Assembly: GCF_037976825.1 (NCBI RefSeq)
Contig: NZ_CP150269.1
Location: forward strand, 1,903,501-1,967,500
DNA length: 64,000 nucleotides
Source of the DNA: Paenibacillus sp. FSL K6-1330
GTDB taxonomy: Bacteria > Bacillota > Bacilli > Paenibacillales > Paenibacillaceae
Direction: 5' to 3'
The translations under genes and the position numbers were made by a program. This document shows positions 24,167 through 32,828 of this stretch, one piece after another. The notes beneath the pieces were generated by a model. That model made no database searches. It was not told the DNA's origin and saw only the letters and a list, made by a program, of their open reading frames with translations. Each line of letters begins with the position of its first letter. Positions within the stretch are counted from its first letter, which is position 1.

Positions 24167-26011
24167 TTAACGTATGGATACGTTATACTCTTTGAGCCAG
24201 TAATGCACCTGGGCCAGGTAGGCGAACAGCTGCGGACCGGACATCAATTGACCGAACCAAGGGAGATTGGAGGACGCATCCGGCGAAGAAGCCAGCTCCC
24301 GGATTCGTGCCGTATCGACGAGCGGAAGCAGCGGCGAAGAAGGATCGTCCAGAATGGACAGCACCTGCGCTTTGACGGCTGCCAGATAGTTCGGATTGTG
24401 AGTTTTGGGATATGGGCTTTTTTTGCGGTACAGGACATCTTCCGGAAGCACACCTTCAAGGGCTTTGCGCAGAATGCCTTTTTCACGATCGCCTGTCGTT
24501 TTGATGCTCCAAGGAATGTTCCACACATAGTCGATCAGTCGATGATCTGTGTAAGGTACGCGGACCTCCAGTCCAACGCCCATGCTCATCCGGTCTTTAC
24601 GATCGAGGAGCGTTGGCATGAAACGGGTGATATTGAGATAGGACATGACCCGCATTTTGGCCTGCTGCCCGGTCTCCCCGGCCAGCTTCGGCACTTCGGC
24701 TACCGCATCGGTATAGCGGTCTCCGAGGTAATCCAGCGGCTTGATCCAGTCCCGGATCTCGGCAGACAACAGCCCGGCTCTCATATCTGGGGCAACAGAC
24801 CATGGGAAAGTACCGGAATTCAGCATTTCTTCCCGGTGAAACCAAGGGTAACCGCCGAATATTTCATCAGCGGCTTCACCGGATATGGCGACGGTTGCGC
24901 CTTTTTTAATCTCACGGCAGAAGAGGAGCAAGGAGGCGTCCACGTCAGCCATTCCCGGGAGGTCCCGCTTCTGCGTAGTGACATCTAGCGCTTCGACCAG
25001 TTCGGGGGTGTCGAATTCGATCCAATGGTGGTTTGTGCTGAGCTCCTCGTGCATCCGTTTAATCCATGGCGCATCCGCACCCGGCTGGAAGGAATGGGAT
25101 TTAAAATGTTTGTTGTTGTCCACATAATCGACGGAGTAGGTGTGCACTTGTCCTTGGCCCGTCCGCTTGTAGTAATCGACGGCCAGCGACGAAAGCGCGC
25201 TGGAATCGAGCCCGCCGGATAACAGCGAGCAGACTGGTACATCGGATACCAGCTGACGTTCAACGGTGTCGCGCAGCAGATCGCGCAAGAAGCTTGCCGT
25301 CTGATTCACATCATCTTCATGGGGCTTGCTTTCCAGTTTCCAGTAAGTATATTTGCGCAATCCTTCCCGGTTAAAGATCATGGCCATACCAGGACGAAGC
25401 TCTGCAATATCCTTGTAGACACCGTGTCCCGGGGTTCGGGCCGGACCGATAATAAATACTTCAGCAAGCCCCTCTGCCCCGACCACAGGCTCCACCTTCG
25501 GATGCTGAAGCAATGCTTTTGGTTCCGATCCGAATACAAGCGTTCCGTCAATGTAGCTGTAGAACAGGGGTTTTACCCCCACCCGGTCCCGAGCCAAAAA
25601 TACCTGTTCCCGCACGCTGTCCCAAATCGCGAATGCAAATATTCCATTGAGGCGTTCCAGACAATCGGGGCCCCATTCGATATAGGATACTAACAAAACT
25701 TCCGTGTCGCATTTGGTATTGAAACGATGACCACGTCGTACCAATTCGTTTTTAAGCTCCGCAGCGTTATATAATTCCCCGTTATATACAATGGCATAGA
25801 CTTCCTCTTCCTGATGAATGATCATCGGCTGAGCGCCATTTTCGGGGTCGATCACGCTGAGTCTTCGGTGACCGAATGCGCACGGGTTGGAAATCCAAGT
25901 GCCGGATCCGTCAGGTCCGCGGTGAGCCAAACTTTCTGTCATTTTTACCAGCAGCTGCGAATCCTGCGTCAAATCGCCGCTCCATTGTATAAAACCGGTT
26001 ATTCCGCACAT
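24167..26011 (-). CDS. asnB: Asparagine synthetase (glutamine-hydrolysing)
   Basis: A 614-residue two-domain enzyme. The N-terminal glutaminase has the catalytic Cys 2 (MCGITGFIQW), SLAHRGPDGSGTW, FGHRRLSVID and YNGELYNAAELKNEL. The C-terminal synthetase has the ATP pyrophosphatase loop LLSGGLDSSALSSL and SGEAADEIFGGYPW. It makes asparagine from aspartate, glutamine and ATP. AGAGAGGATG precedes the ATG. Length equals B. subtilis AsnO (as I recall), one of three Bacillus paralogues, so the exact paralogue is not decided. Confidence 0.95.
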   Translation of the reverse strand: MCGITGFIQWSGDLTQDSQLLVKMTESLAHRGPDGSGTWISNPCAFGHRRLSVIDPENGAQPMIIHQEEEVYAIVYNGELYNAAELKNELVRRGHRFNTKCDTEVLLVSYIEWGPDCLERLNGIFAFAIWDSVREQVFLARDRVGVKPLFYSYIDGTLVFGSEPKALLQHPKVEPVVGAEGLAEVFIIGPARTPGHGVYKDIAELRPGMAMIFNREGLRKYTYWKLESKPHEDDVNQTASFLRDLLRDTVERQLVSDVPVCSLLSGGLDSSALSSLAVDYYKRTGQGQVHTYSVDYVDNNKHFKSHSFQPGADAPWIKRMHEELSTNHHWIEFDTPELVEALDVTTQKRDLPGMADVDASLLLFCREIKKGATVAISGEAADEIFGGYPWFHREEMLNSGTFPWSVAPDMRAGLLSAEIRDWIKPLDYLGDRYTDAVAEVPKLAGETGQQAKMRVMSYLNITRFMPTLLDRKDRMSMGVGLEVRVPYTDHRLIDYVWNIPWSIKTTGDREKGILRKALEGVLPEDVLYRKKSPYPKTHNPNYLAAVKAQVLSILDDPSSPLLPLVDTARIRELASSPDASSNLPWFGQLMSGPQLFAYLAQVHYWLKEYNVSIR

Positions 26012-26173
26012 GACGGTTCATCCTCTCTTTGTCTTTGTCATACGCTGTCCCATCTTTTTAATCCTACGTCGCCAAAGTGATACAGATATATGCCGAAGGA
26101 AGGCATAAAATGTCTGTCCTTTTACGAAAACTAAGAAAGAGGACGAATATCAAAGAGAAGGAGAGATGCGTCC

Positions 26174-26488
26174 ATGAATAAGTCGACCTACTACGTTTCC
26201 GTCCAGAGCCGCTCTGTGTTGACCGAACAGGGAGCGAGCGCTTATGAATGGGAGATCGAAGCAACGCCGGAAGAGGCGGATCAAGTTCGGATTGAGCTGG
26301 ACATGATGCAGGAGAAGGACGAAGAAATGACAGGGTACTTGTTTCCTTGGCCGGACACACCGCAACAAAACTCCAATGCCTTGTTTCAATCCTCCCTGGA
26401 CAAGGTGTACCGGACCATCTACGAATTAGGAACACCGGCCACACGCCAGCAAATGGAAGAGCTCCGATTGCTCTCCGATTTGACATGA
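26174..26488 (+). CDS. Hypothetical 104-residue protein
   Basis: The gene has a clear ribosome site (GAAGGAGAGATGCGTCC before ATG). The soluble, acidic product begins MNKSTYYVSVQSRSVLTEQG and contains ATPEEADQVRIELDMMQEKD and WPDTPQQNSNALFQSSLDKV. I do not recognise a family. The next gene, 50 bases on, is also a small soluble unknown, and both probably share a transcript ending at 26957. A hairpin TATGCC/GGCATA lies at 26089-26107 in the upstream region. Confidence 0.7.
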   Translation: MNKSTYYVSVQSRSVLTEQGASAYEWEIEATPEEADQVRIELDMMQEKDEEMTGYLFPWPDTPQQNSNALFQSSLDKVYRTIYELGTPATRQQMEELRLLSDLT

Positions 26489-26537
26489 AAACAATAAGGA
26501 TCGTGCAGTCCCTGCACATCTTGATGAAGGAGAATGT

Positions 26538-26906
26538 ATGATGTATGCAATCAGAGATGCAAAAATTCGCCGGATTACGGAAGTAAATGGCGCCCCTTGC
26601 GCTGAGGTTGAGGTCTATCCAGCAGCGGAAGGAGAAAGTGCATTGCTGGCTTATCTGACGCCATCTTCCCCGCTGGGAGGCTATGAGCTGGTGAAAATCG
26701 TGCGCAGCAACGCCAGCATGGAGGTGGATTGGTTCGACAACAGCATGCATGATGCATTTGTTGATGCCACGGACGAAGCGTTCGAGAACACGGTTCAATC
26801 CACCGCGGAGGAAGACCGGGATGCATTCAAGCAGCAGCTGCTTTCTACAGGCCAGCTATATGAGCAGCTGAATCATAGGCTCAGTGAAGGACCCCAATAT
26901 TTCTAG
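26538..26906 (+). CDS. Hypothetical 122-residue protein
   Basis: GAAGGAGAATGT stands before the tandem ATG codons at 26538 and 26541. The product is soluble and acidic with beta-rich N-terminal half (IRRITEVNGAPCAEVEVYPA, GYELVKIVRSNASMEVDWFD) and an acidic helical tail (ATDEAFENTVQSTAEEDRDA). No family recognised. A terminator follows within 20 bases. Confidence 0.7.
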   Translation: MMYAIRDAKIRRITEVNGAPCAEVEVYPAAEGESALLAYLTPSSPLGGYELVKIVRSNASMEVDWFDNSMHDAFVDATDEAFENTVQSTAEEDRDAFKQQLLSTGQLYEQLNHRLSEGPQYF

Positions 26907-26920
26907 TGCCTTGAAGAATG

Positions 26921-26957
26921 AAGAGATCTGTCCGGCACTATGGGCAGATCTCTTTTT
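26921..26957 (+). terminator. Terminator after the two small hypothetical genes
   Basis: AAGAGATCTGTCC pairs with GGGCAGATCTCTT (26921-26933 with 26942-26954) and is followed by TTTG within a short T run. Confidence 0.8.
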
Positions 26958-27088
26958 GTATGGATTCGGCACCACGGATGGTGAAAGGCACCACAATGGT
27001 GCCGCTACCGTTTTTGTGGCATCCACGCTGGGCTGTGAAGTGAAGACGGCAATGAGAAAATGGACTGATTACAACAAAATAACACAAG

Positions 27089-27120
27089 AAAGACCATACG
27101 GTTAACCGCATGGTCCTTTT
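27089..27120. terminator. Terminator, mainly for the minus-strand DUF4870 gene
   Basis: AGACCATACGG / CCGCATGGTCCT form a hairpin around TTAA. On the minus strand it is entered from the gene ending at 27133 and leads to TTTCTTG; the plus strand has TTTT. Confidence 0.6.
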
Positions 27121-27132
27121 AGGATAAGATGC

Positions 27133-27429
27133 TCAATAAGCATACTCCCTCAGCACTTGAATGCCCATGATCACGTTATAAACAAAAGCCCCGAAGTAGA
27201 GGATGCCGAAGAGGATAAGGTATCCAATGATGGAACCGAAGGACCCTGAGGTAACGGCCATGTAAATCAGCGGTATCGCTGCTATGACGGGAAATACGTG
27301 CGAGAACAGGGCGCGACGGGCGTGCTTGGAAACATAGGCGTCCGGGGAGAAAATCCATACGAGGAGAGGAAGGAGGAAGGGGGCAAAGAAGATGCTGAAA
27401 TACGATAAAGAGGATAAAAGCTGTCTCAT
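27133..27429 (-). CDS. Small membrane protein of the DUF4870 type
   Basis: A 98-residue protein with three to four hydrophobic segments (FSIFFAPFLLPLLVWIF, HVFPVIAAIPLIYMAV, IIGYLILFGILYFGAFVYNV). The short loop SPDAYVSKHARRALFSHVF recalls the conserved VxxHAxxAL region of DUF4870 proteins. Function unknown. CAGGAGCGTGATATC precedes the ATG. Confidence 0.75.
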   Translation of the reverse strand: MRQLLSSLSYFSIFFAPFLLPLLVWIFSPDAYVSKHARRALFSHVFPVIAAIPLIYMAVTSGSFGSIIGYLILFGILYFGAFVYNVIMGIQVLREYAY

Positions 27430-27522
27430 GATATCACGCTCCTGAAGTCATTTTCATGATATACATATTACCCAGTAAGCCCGCTCCTGATTCGGTTCTG
27501 AACCATTCCGAAAAAAAGTTCT

Positions 27523-27550
27523 TTGAAAAATACAAAAGATGCGATATAAT
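27523..27550 (+). promoter_or_regulatory. Promoter of tRNA-Arg gene 1
   Basis: TTGAAA (27523-27528) and TATAAT (27545-27550) are separated by 16 bases and lie 38 bases ahead of the tRNA. Confidence 0.8.
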
Positions 27551-27588
27551 ATACTTCGTTACTGTTTAAAAGATTTTCATACATATAT

Positions 27589-27662
<74 letters not shown>

Positions 27663-27883
27663 TAAAAGAAAGAAGCTGCCATGATTGGCAGCTTCTTTAC
27701 GTATTCCAGAGGGGTGATGAACTCCACAAATGGGGTTCGTCGGAGGTTAAGCTTCGTAAGGATTACATCGCAGTCGGCCGAAGGCCGTATCCCGACTGGG
27801 ACAAGAACGTCCATGAGGATGAGAACCCCTGGTAGTGGTTCGCCTGCGCATAAGCTTCAGGAGGGCACTTCGCAGTCGGCCTG
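27663..27883 (+). repeat. tRNA-tail repeat units beside tRNA-Arg 1
   Basis: After the tRNA come a terminator, then CGTATTCCAGAGGGGTGATG, then TCGCAGTCGGCCGAAGGCCG and a copy of the tRNA 3' end (ATCCCGACTGGGAC, 27788-27801). A second, partial unit follows, with GATGAGAACCCCTGGTAG and CTTCGCAGTCGGCCTG ending near 27883. The same modules in the same order follow the inverted tRNA-Arg copy (33682-34103 on the minus strand). Here about 1.6 units are present. Confidence 0.75.
27668..27698 (+). terminator. Terminator of tRNA-Arg gene 1
   Basis: AAGAAGCTGCC and GGCAGCTTCTT form an 11-bp stem with loop ATGATT, six bases after the tRNA. Confidence 0.8.
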
Positions 27884-27887
27884 ACTC

Positions 27888-28023
27888 GCGCTTGGAAACA
27901 GGCGAGCCGCAGAAGGAAGCCGTTCATTTTTATAAGAAGCTGGGGTATGCCCAGATTGAACCAATTGGTGAATACATCGGGAGCGAATATAGCGTATGTT
28001 TTGAGAAGTGTCTGACATCCTAG
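27888..28023 (+). pseudogene. 3' remnant of a GNAT acetyltransferase gene
   Basis: The frame ending at TAG 28023 reads LETGEPQKEAVHFYKKLGYA then QIEPIGEYIGSEYSVCFEK, which is the last third of a typical GNAT N-acetyltransferase (acetyl-CoA binding and final strands). No catalytic N-terminal part precedes it: the sequence changes abruptly at about 27885 into the tRNA-tail repeat. It is therefore a truncated remnant, probably cut off when the repeat arose. Confidence 0.65.
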
Positions 28024-28084
28024 CGGTTTCGCCTTATAATAGAAGAAAAAGTATTTTACGAACCATATTGAGGAGGCATCGAGC

Positions 28085-28525
28085 ATGCAGCTTACTAAAA
28101 TATCACAAAATACCGCCATTTTATTGGAGCATGCCAGAAAATCGGGGCTGACTTCCTCCCAACTGCTGGAGGCTGTGCGCTCTGGCAAGGTAGAAAGATT
28201 CCAAGTCGCGAACAATGGTCATTTTCACTACGAGGAACTGTTCTCTTATGCCGGAGAGCATGGGGAAGATTTGGAGAAGGCCGTTAGCGAGGGATACAAA
28301 ATTACGTTTAACACCCGCAACGGGTTGAAAATCTGGCTGGAGGAAGCCTTTTGCATCAGCTCGGAATCCGATTTTAGTGTAGGTGAAGGCATTATTGAAG
28401 GGCTGAAGTTCCAGGAGGAGCAAGTCGCACGCTTGAAGGAAGCGCTGGCTGTCAACTGGACCCTGCAGGAAGAGCCAACTGCAGATGGTGTCCAGGTCAG
28501 ACTGACCGTCAGAGGATTGCAATAA
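28085..28525 (+). CDS. Hypothetical 146-residue protein
   Basis: The gene has a strong ribosome site (TTGAGGAGG, 8 bases before ATG). The N-terminal half (LLEHARKSGLTSSQLLEAVR, FSYAGEHGEDLEKAVSEGYK) is helical. The middle contains FNTRNGLKIWLEEAFCI, and the C-terminus is FQEEQVARLKEALAVNWTL. Soluble, no motif that I recognise. It is followed directly by a terminator, so it is a single-gene unit convergent with argS. Confidence 0.7.
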   Translation: MQLTKISQNTAILLEHARKSGLTSSQLLEAVRSGKVERFQVANNGHFHYEELFSYAGEHGEDLEKAVSEGYKITFNTRNGLKIWLEEAFCISSESDFSVGEGIIEGLKFQEEQVARLKEALAVNWTLQEEPTADGVQVRLTVRGLQ

Positions 28526-28535
28526 TATATAAGAT

Positions 28536-28580
28536 AGCCACCGTACTTGTTCAACAAGACTAGTACGGTGGCTTTTTTTA
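28536..28580. terminator. Terminator between hypothetical gene and argS
   Basis: AGCCACCGTACT and AGTACGGTGGCT (28536-28547 with 28562-28573) form a 12-bp stem followed by TTTTTTT on the plus strand. Confidence 0.85.
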
Positions 28581-28617
28581 AATACAGCATGATTCGTTAA
28601 TTTCTTCAGAGGGAGAT

Positions 28618-30480
28618 TTACATCCGGCTTGGCGTGGGCAGTCCCAGCACTTCCAGCGCTTCGCCAAGGATGTTCTTGAATAAGGAAGTGAGCCATACAC
28701 GGAATTGGAGCACTTCATCCGCCGATTTTAGAATAGGGCATGCCGAATAAAAATTGTTGAACAAAGAGCACAGCTCATAAGTAAAGTTGCAGATGGCGCT
28801 TGGGGATAGATCCCGCCCGGCGGCGTATAGGGTATCATGCCAGGTACTGATATGGCGAAGCAGAGCATGCTCCGCTTTTTCCATAGCAGGGAACCGAGCA
28901 GGCACAGACGGCGCAACACCGGCTTCTTGAGCTTTATTGAGCACGCTGAGTGCACGCGCGTAGGAATAGAGCAGGTATACCCCCGTATTTCCTGATATTT
29001 CAGTGGCCTGCTTCAGATCGAACACCACCTCGGTTTGCAGTGCAAAGCGAAGCAGGTAGTAACGGATGGAGGCGGCTGCGATCGTATGACTGGACAAACC
29101 GTTTTTATCGGAACGGGTATCTTCGATGACCTTGGCTACTTGGTGGATAAGCTCGGTGATTTTAATTCCGATTCCCTGACGTCCGGACATCGCATAGGAC
29201 GCTTTCCCATCGGTAGTATCGATTCCGAGGTCCGCAGCCGCAGAAGGGCTTAACGAAACAACACCGTAGCTGACATGACGGAGCTTGTCGGCCTCTTTAT
29301 GGAATCCCAAGCTTTCCAGTGCCTGCTTCACCATCGCCTGCGGGTACTGCTGTCTGTAATCGATGACGTTGATGACCATGTCTGCTTTGCCGAAAGAGAG
29401 CTGCTCGCCATGGGTACTCGTCGTCCACACCTCATCCGTGAATTTTTTGTATACAAAATCATTGGAGAGCACACCGTATTTCCACAAGTGGTAGGCGATG
29501 TCTTTGGCCGTGTAAGTCAGAATGCCATTGGAGCGGACGAGCACTTTATCCATACTGTGGTCTGACTCCGGATCGTCCACGGCTTCCGTTCCTGTTTGCT
29601 TGAGCACCCAGCAGCCTGCAAGTTTACCCTCGGTTTCCTGATGGAAGAGCGGCGTATTCTTCAACAGTTCGAAAGCGGACGACCAAAATCCCTCTCTGAC
29701 AATGCTGCTCTCCCACACAAGCAGATCATAGTCAATGCCGAACTGCTTCATTTCTTCAAGATGCTCTTTGACGATTCTCTCGGCAACGAGCAGTCCGATC
29801 CAGGATAAATTCTGGTTGCCCTCTTCCAGTGCGTGCAGAACCTCAGTCCGATGCTGAACCAGCCCAGGCTCCCTTTCATAGGCTTTATTGGTACTTGAGT
29901 ACACGTCCCAGCAGTAATCGCCGAACCGGGCATGTTCCTTCGATAGCGGCGTGTGGAGCATCCCAACCACCGTATCTGCCAGTTGATTGCCAAGGTCGTC
30001 GATATAATTATGAACCTCTACCTCGTAACCAAGCTTCCTCATCAACCTGACCAGCGTATCTCCGATACAGGAGTTTCTTAGATGGCCGATATGGGCGGAT
30101 TTGTTCGGATTAATGGAAGTGTGCTCAATGACAATCTTCTCGTTAGCTGCCGGAGGCAGTTCAAAGTGGTGCCCGGCCCAATATTCCCAATCGATACGCA
30201 GATTCATAAAGCCTGGGGCTACAATCTCCGTGGAATAGACCAGTTGTTTGTACGACGCGTCCTGCTCAAGCTCGGCTTGAATCAGCTCGGCAATGTGCAG
30301 CGGAGCCTTACGAAGCAGCTTCGCAAGCTGCATCGCAATATTGGTGGCATAGTCCCCATGCTCCATGCTGGCAGGCTGCTCAATGCGGATTGGAGTGGAA
30401 TCCGGCAGTTTGGAGCCCAAAGCTTCACACACCTGGTTTACAGCTTGTTGAAGGCTTGAAGTAATCAAATGACTTAACAA
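28618..30480 (-). CDS. argS: Arginyl-tRNA synthetase
   Basis: A 620-residue class I enzyme charging tRNA-Arg. The N-terminal Add-1 domain is SLQQAVNQVCEALGSKLPDS and following. The HIGH motif lies in NPNKSAHIGHLRNSCIGDTL. The KMSKS position reads ASYAMSGRQGIGIK, so the usual first lysine is replaced, as in many ArgS proteins. The DALR anticodon-binding domain is at the C-terminus. The start is TTG 30480 with AAAGGGGG seven bases upstream; the longer open frame reaches into the T-box leader and is not coding. It is controlled by the leader and lies between two tRNA-Arg genes. Confidence 0.95.
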   Translation of the reverse strand: MLSHLITSSLQQAVNQVCEALGSKLPDSTPIRIEQPASMEHGDYATNIAMQLAKLLRKAPLHIAELIQAELEQDASYKQLVYSTEIVAPGFMNLRIDWEYWAGHHFELPPAANEKIVIEHTSINPNKSAHIGHLRNSCIGDTLVRLMRKLGYEVEVHNYIDDLGNQLADTVVGMLHTPLSKEHARFGDYCWDVYSSTNKAYEREPGLVQHRTEVLHALEEGNQNLSWIGLLVAERIVKEHLEEMKQFGIDYDLLVWESSIVREGFWSSAFELLKNTPLFHQETEGKLAGCWVLKQTGTEAVDDPESDHSMDKVLVRSNGILTYTAKDIAYHLWKYGVLSNDFVYKKFTDEVWTTSTHGEQLSFGKADMVINVIDYRQQYPQAMVKQALESLGFHKEADKLRHVSYGVVSLSPSAAADLGIDTTDGKASYAMSGRQGIGIKITELIHQVAKVIEDTRSDKNGLSSHTIAAASIRYYLLRFALQTEVVFDLKQATEISGNTGVYLLYSYARALSVLNKAQEAGVAPSVPARFPAMEKAEHALLRHISTWHDTLYAAGRDLSPSAICNFTYELCSLFNNFYSACPILKSADEVLQFRVWLTSLFKNILGEALEVLGLPTPSRM

Positions 30481-30518
30481 ATTAAATCCCCCTTTTTGAA
30501 AAAACACGTCAGAAAAAT

Positions 30519-30773
30519 CAAAAAAGCCCTCATCTCTTAAAGAGACGAGGACTTGTGCTCGCGGTACCACTCTTGTTGTTAAACCGAAGGGTTTAACCAC
30601 CTTTATACGATAACGGTGTAAGCCGGGGCTTCCTACAGTATTTCACTTCGGAAGACCATCTCCTGGGTCCGCTTCACGGCCGACTTTGTACCGGTTTCCA
30701 CCCTCCCGGCTCGCTTGGACTAAAGTCAAGTGCAGTTACTCTCCCAATCAACGAAAATCACATGTTCAAGTTT
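30519..30773 (-). promoter_or_regulatory. T-box riboswitch leader of argS
   Basis: On the minus strand the T-box core is AGAGTGGTACCGCGAGC (30557-30573). The terminator is AGTCCTCGTCTCTT with AAGAGATGAGGGCT followed by TTTTTTG (30519-30553). Upstream lie the structured Stem I-III region, with GGGAGGGTGGAAACCGG and others. The UGGU of the core can pair with an NCCA tRNA end: strictly with ACCA, or by G-U wobble with the GCCA end predicted for the tRNA-Arg(UCU) genes in this window. Confidence 0.88.
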
Positions 30774-30779
30774 TTCATA

Positions 30780-30807
30780 TTATTAACCATTCTATTTAGA
30801 AAATCAA
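30780..30807 (-). promoter_or_regulatory. Candidate promoter of argS
   Basis: TTGATT and TAATAA on the minus strand with a 16-base spacer, immediately upstream of the T-box leader and just after the methyltransferase stop. Confidence 0.55.
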
Positions 30808-30818
30808 CCCTAAAATGA

Positions 30819-31583
30819 CTAAACCTTCTCTGCAAAGACACGCAGGCGCCTGTAATCTCCATAAAACGCATCCTCATGCCAGAGTGTCGCTTGGGCAGCT
30901 TGGCTGATGCGGGCAATGGCTTCGTCCTTCTCATCAGCCGAGAATCCAGTGAAGAAACGATCGCCAAAATGCAGCAGCCAATACTTCACGCCATCCTTGC
31001 CCTCAGGCAGCTTCGTAGGACGGTCAAAGTGATGGGCGATATGCACGCGGAACCCTTGGGATTCAAGCAAGGTCGCATACTGGCCCAAGCTGGGAAAATA
31101 CCACGGATTCCGGCTGTCGGCATCAATTCCATAATGATCGGCGAACACTGTTTTCAAGGCTTGGTAAATTCCGTCGATATTCCCCTTGCCTCCAAACTCT
31201 GCAACGAATCGACCACCGGGCTTGAGTGCGCCATAGACGGAGCGTACCACACCAGCAGCATCCTTCATCCAGTGTAGGGCGGCATTCGAGAAGACAGCAT
31301 CATACGGCGTTTCGGTTTCGAAGTTCTGTCCGTCTCCGGTCATAAACGTCAATTCAGGATATTTGCTTTTGGCGCGCTCCATCATCTCGGCCGAATCATC
31401 CATGCCGGTTACATGAGCACCCGAAGCGGAGATTTCATAAGCCAAATCACCGGTTCCGCAGCCGAGATCAAGAATCCTTTCTCCGGGTTGAGGCGCAAGA
31501 AGTTCTGCCACTCCTTTTCCATAAGCCGAGACAAACGATAACTGCCGATCATAATCGTAAGCTTTCCATACTTGCTTTGACAT
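30819..31583 (-). CDS. Class I SAM-dependent methyltransferase
   Basis: A 254-residue protein with SAM motif I ILDLGCGTGDLAYEI near residue 37, the acidic end of beta 2 in VTGMDDSAEMMERAK, GDGQNF, and YDAVFSNAALHWMKDAAGVV then LKPGGRFVAEFGG. The overall pattern resembles trans-aconitate methyltransferase-like proteins; the true substrate is unknown. GAAGGAG is upstream of ATG 31583. Confidence 0.88.
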   Translation of the reverse strand: MSKQVWKAYDYDRQLSFVSAYGKGVAELLAPQPGERILDLGCGTGDLAYEISASGAHVTGMDDSAEMMERAKSKYPELTFMTGDGQNFETETPYDAVFSNAALHWMKDAAGVVRSVYGALKPGGRFVAEFGGKGNIDGIYQALKTVFADHYGIDADSRNPWYFPSLGQYATLLESQGFRVHIAHHFDRPTKLPEGKDGVKYWLLHFGDRFFTGFSADEKDEAIARISQAAQATLWHEDAFYGDYRRLRVFAEKV

Positions 31584-31726
31584 AACAACACTCCTTCACC
31601 CATGAATTATCCTCATTGTGACATGTTCACCTTATAATTAGAAATATATAAATGTGATAATGTTGATAGGTTTTATCAATAAAGGAGCGGACAAAAAGCC
31701 GCTGAGCAGCGGTTTTATGTAGAACA

Positions 31727-32155
31727 TTATTTGACGGCAACAAGAAGAGCGCCAACAGCAATGAGTGCAACGCCGGCTGCGTTAATCCAGGATATCTTTT
31801 CTCCAAGAAAGACAAAGGCCAGAATGACCGCGATGACAACGCTCAATTTATCGATAGGTCCGACCTGCGATACTTTGCCGTATTTGAGTGCGAGAAAATA
31901 AAACAGCCAGGACAATGCCCCCGCAATGCCGCTGAGCACAATGAAGCTTAATGCTTTCTTCTGAACCAGAATGTCACCGAGTTCCGAGAATTTGCCCTGA
32001 ACCCCCACGACCCCGAGCAGAAACAGTGCCATGATGACAGAGCGAATGGCCGTTGCTGAATTGGCATCGATGTTTTGCAGGCCTATTTTTCCGAAAATAG
32101 CGACAAGTGCCGCCGTGGCCGCCGACAGCAATGCGTATACAAGCCATAATGGCAA
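31727..32155 (-). CDS. Small EamA-family (4-5 TM) membrane transporter
   Basis: The 142-residue product is one EamA repeat: LPLWLVYALLSAATAALVAI, RSVIMALFLLGVVGV, FIVLSGIAGALSWLFYFLAL, GPIDKLSVVIAVILAFVFLG, INAAGVALIAVGALLVAV. Half-length EamA proteins act as dimers. TTG 32155 is used because GGAAGGAGAG lies 7 bases upstream; the longer open frame to 32245 has no ribosome site. Substrate unknown. Confidence 0.85.
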   Translation of the reverse strand: MPLWLVYALLSAATAALVAIFGKIGLQNIDANSATAIRSVIMALFLLGVVGVQGKFSELGDILVQKKALSFIVLSGIAGALSWLFYFLALKYGKVSQVGPIDKLSVVIAVILAFVFLGEKISWINAAGVALIAVGALLVAVK

Positions 32156-32290
32156 TGCTGATCTCTCCTTCCTGACAAAGATAAAGTCTCTGATTAATGT
32201 ACCGGATTCCTTTATAATAGTATAGAGCAATTTTACCGATATCATGAATTTCTATGAGATCTGAACAATTTGGAAGGGAGTGGATGAAAA

Positions 32291-32734
32291 ATGACGTTTC
32301 ATATAGCACCTTATGCAGAAGAGTATCATGATCAGTTGGTGGAGCTGTGGCATCGTGCCGTATCTCAAACCCACGATTTCCTGACGGAGGAAGACATCCG
32401 GTTTTATTATGACATGATGCAAAACGGAGCTCTGAGAGCCGTGGAGATCTGGGTGTGCTTAAATACGGAACAGGAGCCGGTTGGATTTATAGGGCTGGAT
32501 GGCTCCAAAATCGAAATGCTCTTCGTGGATCCCCTCCATCACGGCCAAGGTACGGGAACGAATCTGATCCGGCATGCCGAACAGCTGAAGGGGCGGAGGC
32601 TGCAAGTCGATGTGAATGAACAGAACCCCAAGGCCCATGCCTTTTACAAAAAATACGGATTCGTGCAAATCGGCCGCTCCGAGCTGGACGGCTCCGGGAA
32701 GCCATTCCCGCTTATTCACATGGAGCTGCAGTAA
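32291..32734 (+). CDS. GNAT-family N-acetyltransferase
   Basis: A 147-residue acetyltransferase. EYHDQLVELWHRAVSQTHDF is at the N-terminus, IEMLFVDPLHHGQGTGTNLI forms the acetyl-CoA loop (Q/R-x-x-G-x-G/A), and LQVDVNEQNPKAHAFYKKYG forms the last helices. Resembles small YjaB-like enzymes; substrate unknown. GGGAGTGG precedes ATG 32291. Confidence 0.9.
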   Translation: MTFHIAPYAEEYHDQLVELWHRAVSQTHDFLTEEDIRFYYDMMQNGALRAVEIWVCLNTEQEPVGFIGLDGSKIEMLFVDPLHHGQGTGTNLIRHAEQLKGRRLQVDVNEQNPKAHAFYKKYGFVQIGRSELDGSGKPFPLIHMELQ

Positions 32735-32791
32735 GGTCATGGATCAGCGCAGCTGAGCCCATCGATAATCGTAAGCATAACATCCTCAGCC

Positions 32792-32828
32792 AAAAACTCC
32801 GCGAGATAACTCGCAGAGTTTTTTTCGT
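32792..32828 (+). terminator. Terminator after the GNAT gene
   Basis: AAAAACTCCGCGAG and CTCGCAGAGTTTTT pair with one mismatch around loop ATAA, followed by TTT. It starts about 57 bases after the stop. Confidence 0.8.

Noticed and set aside
24203..24988. 261-residue plus-strand ORF
   Set aside because: It lies entirely antisense to asnB, whose family motifs are unambiguous; long antisense ORFs are expected here from the codon bias.
26884..27105. 73-residue ORF after the second small hypothetical gene
   Set aside because: It overlaps the end of the upstream gene and its 5' half is the terminator hairpin at 26921-26957; no ribosome site.
27663..27883. Integrative element at the tRNA-Arg gene
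   Set aside because: tRNA-tail repeats suggest att sites, but there is no integrase, excisionase or cargo between the short units; I report a repeat module instead.
30481..30600. N-terminal extension of argS by 40 residues
   Set aside because: The extension translates the T-box core and terminator of the leader. TTG 30480 with AAAGGGGG upstream is the proper start.
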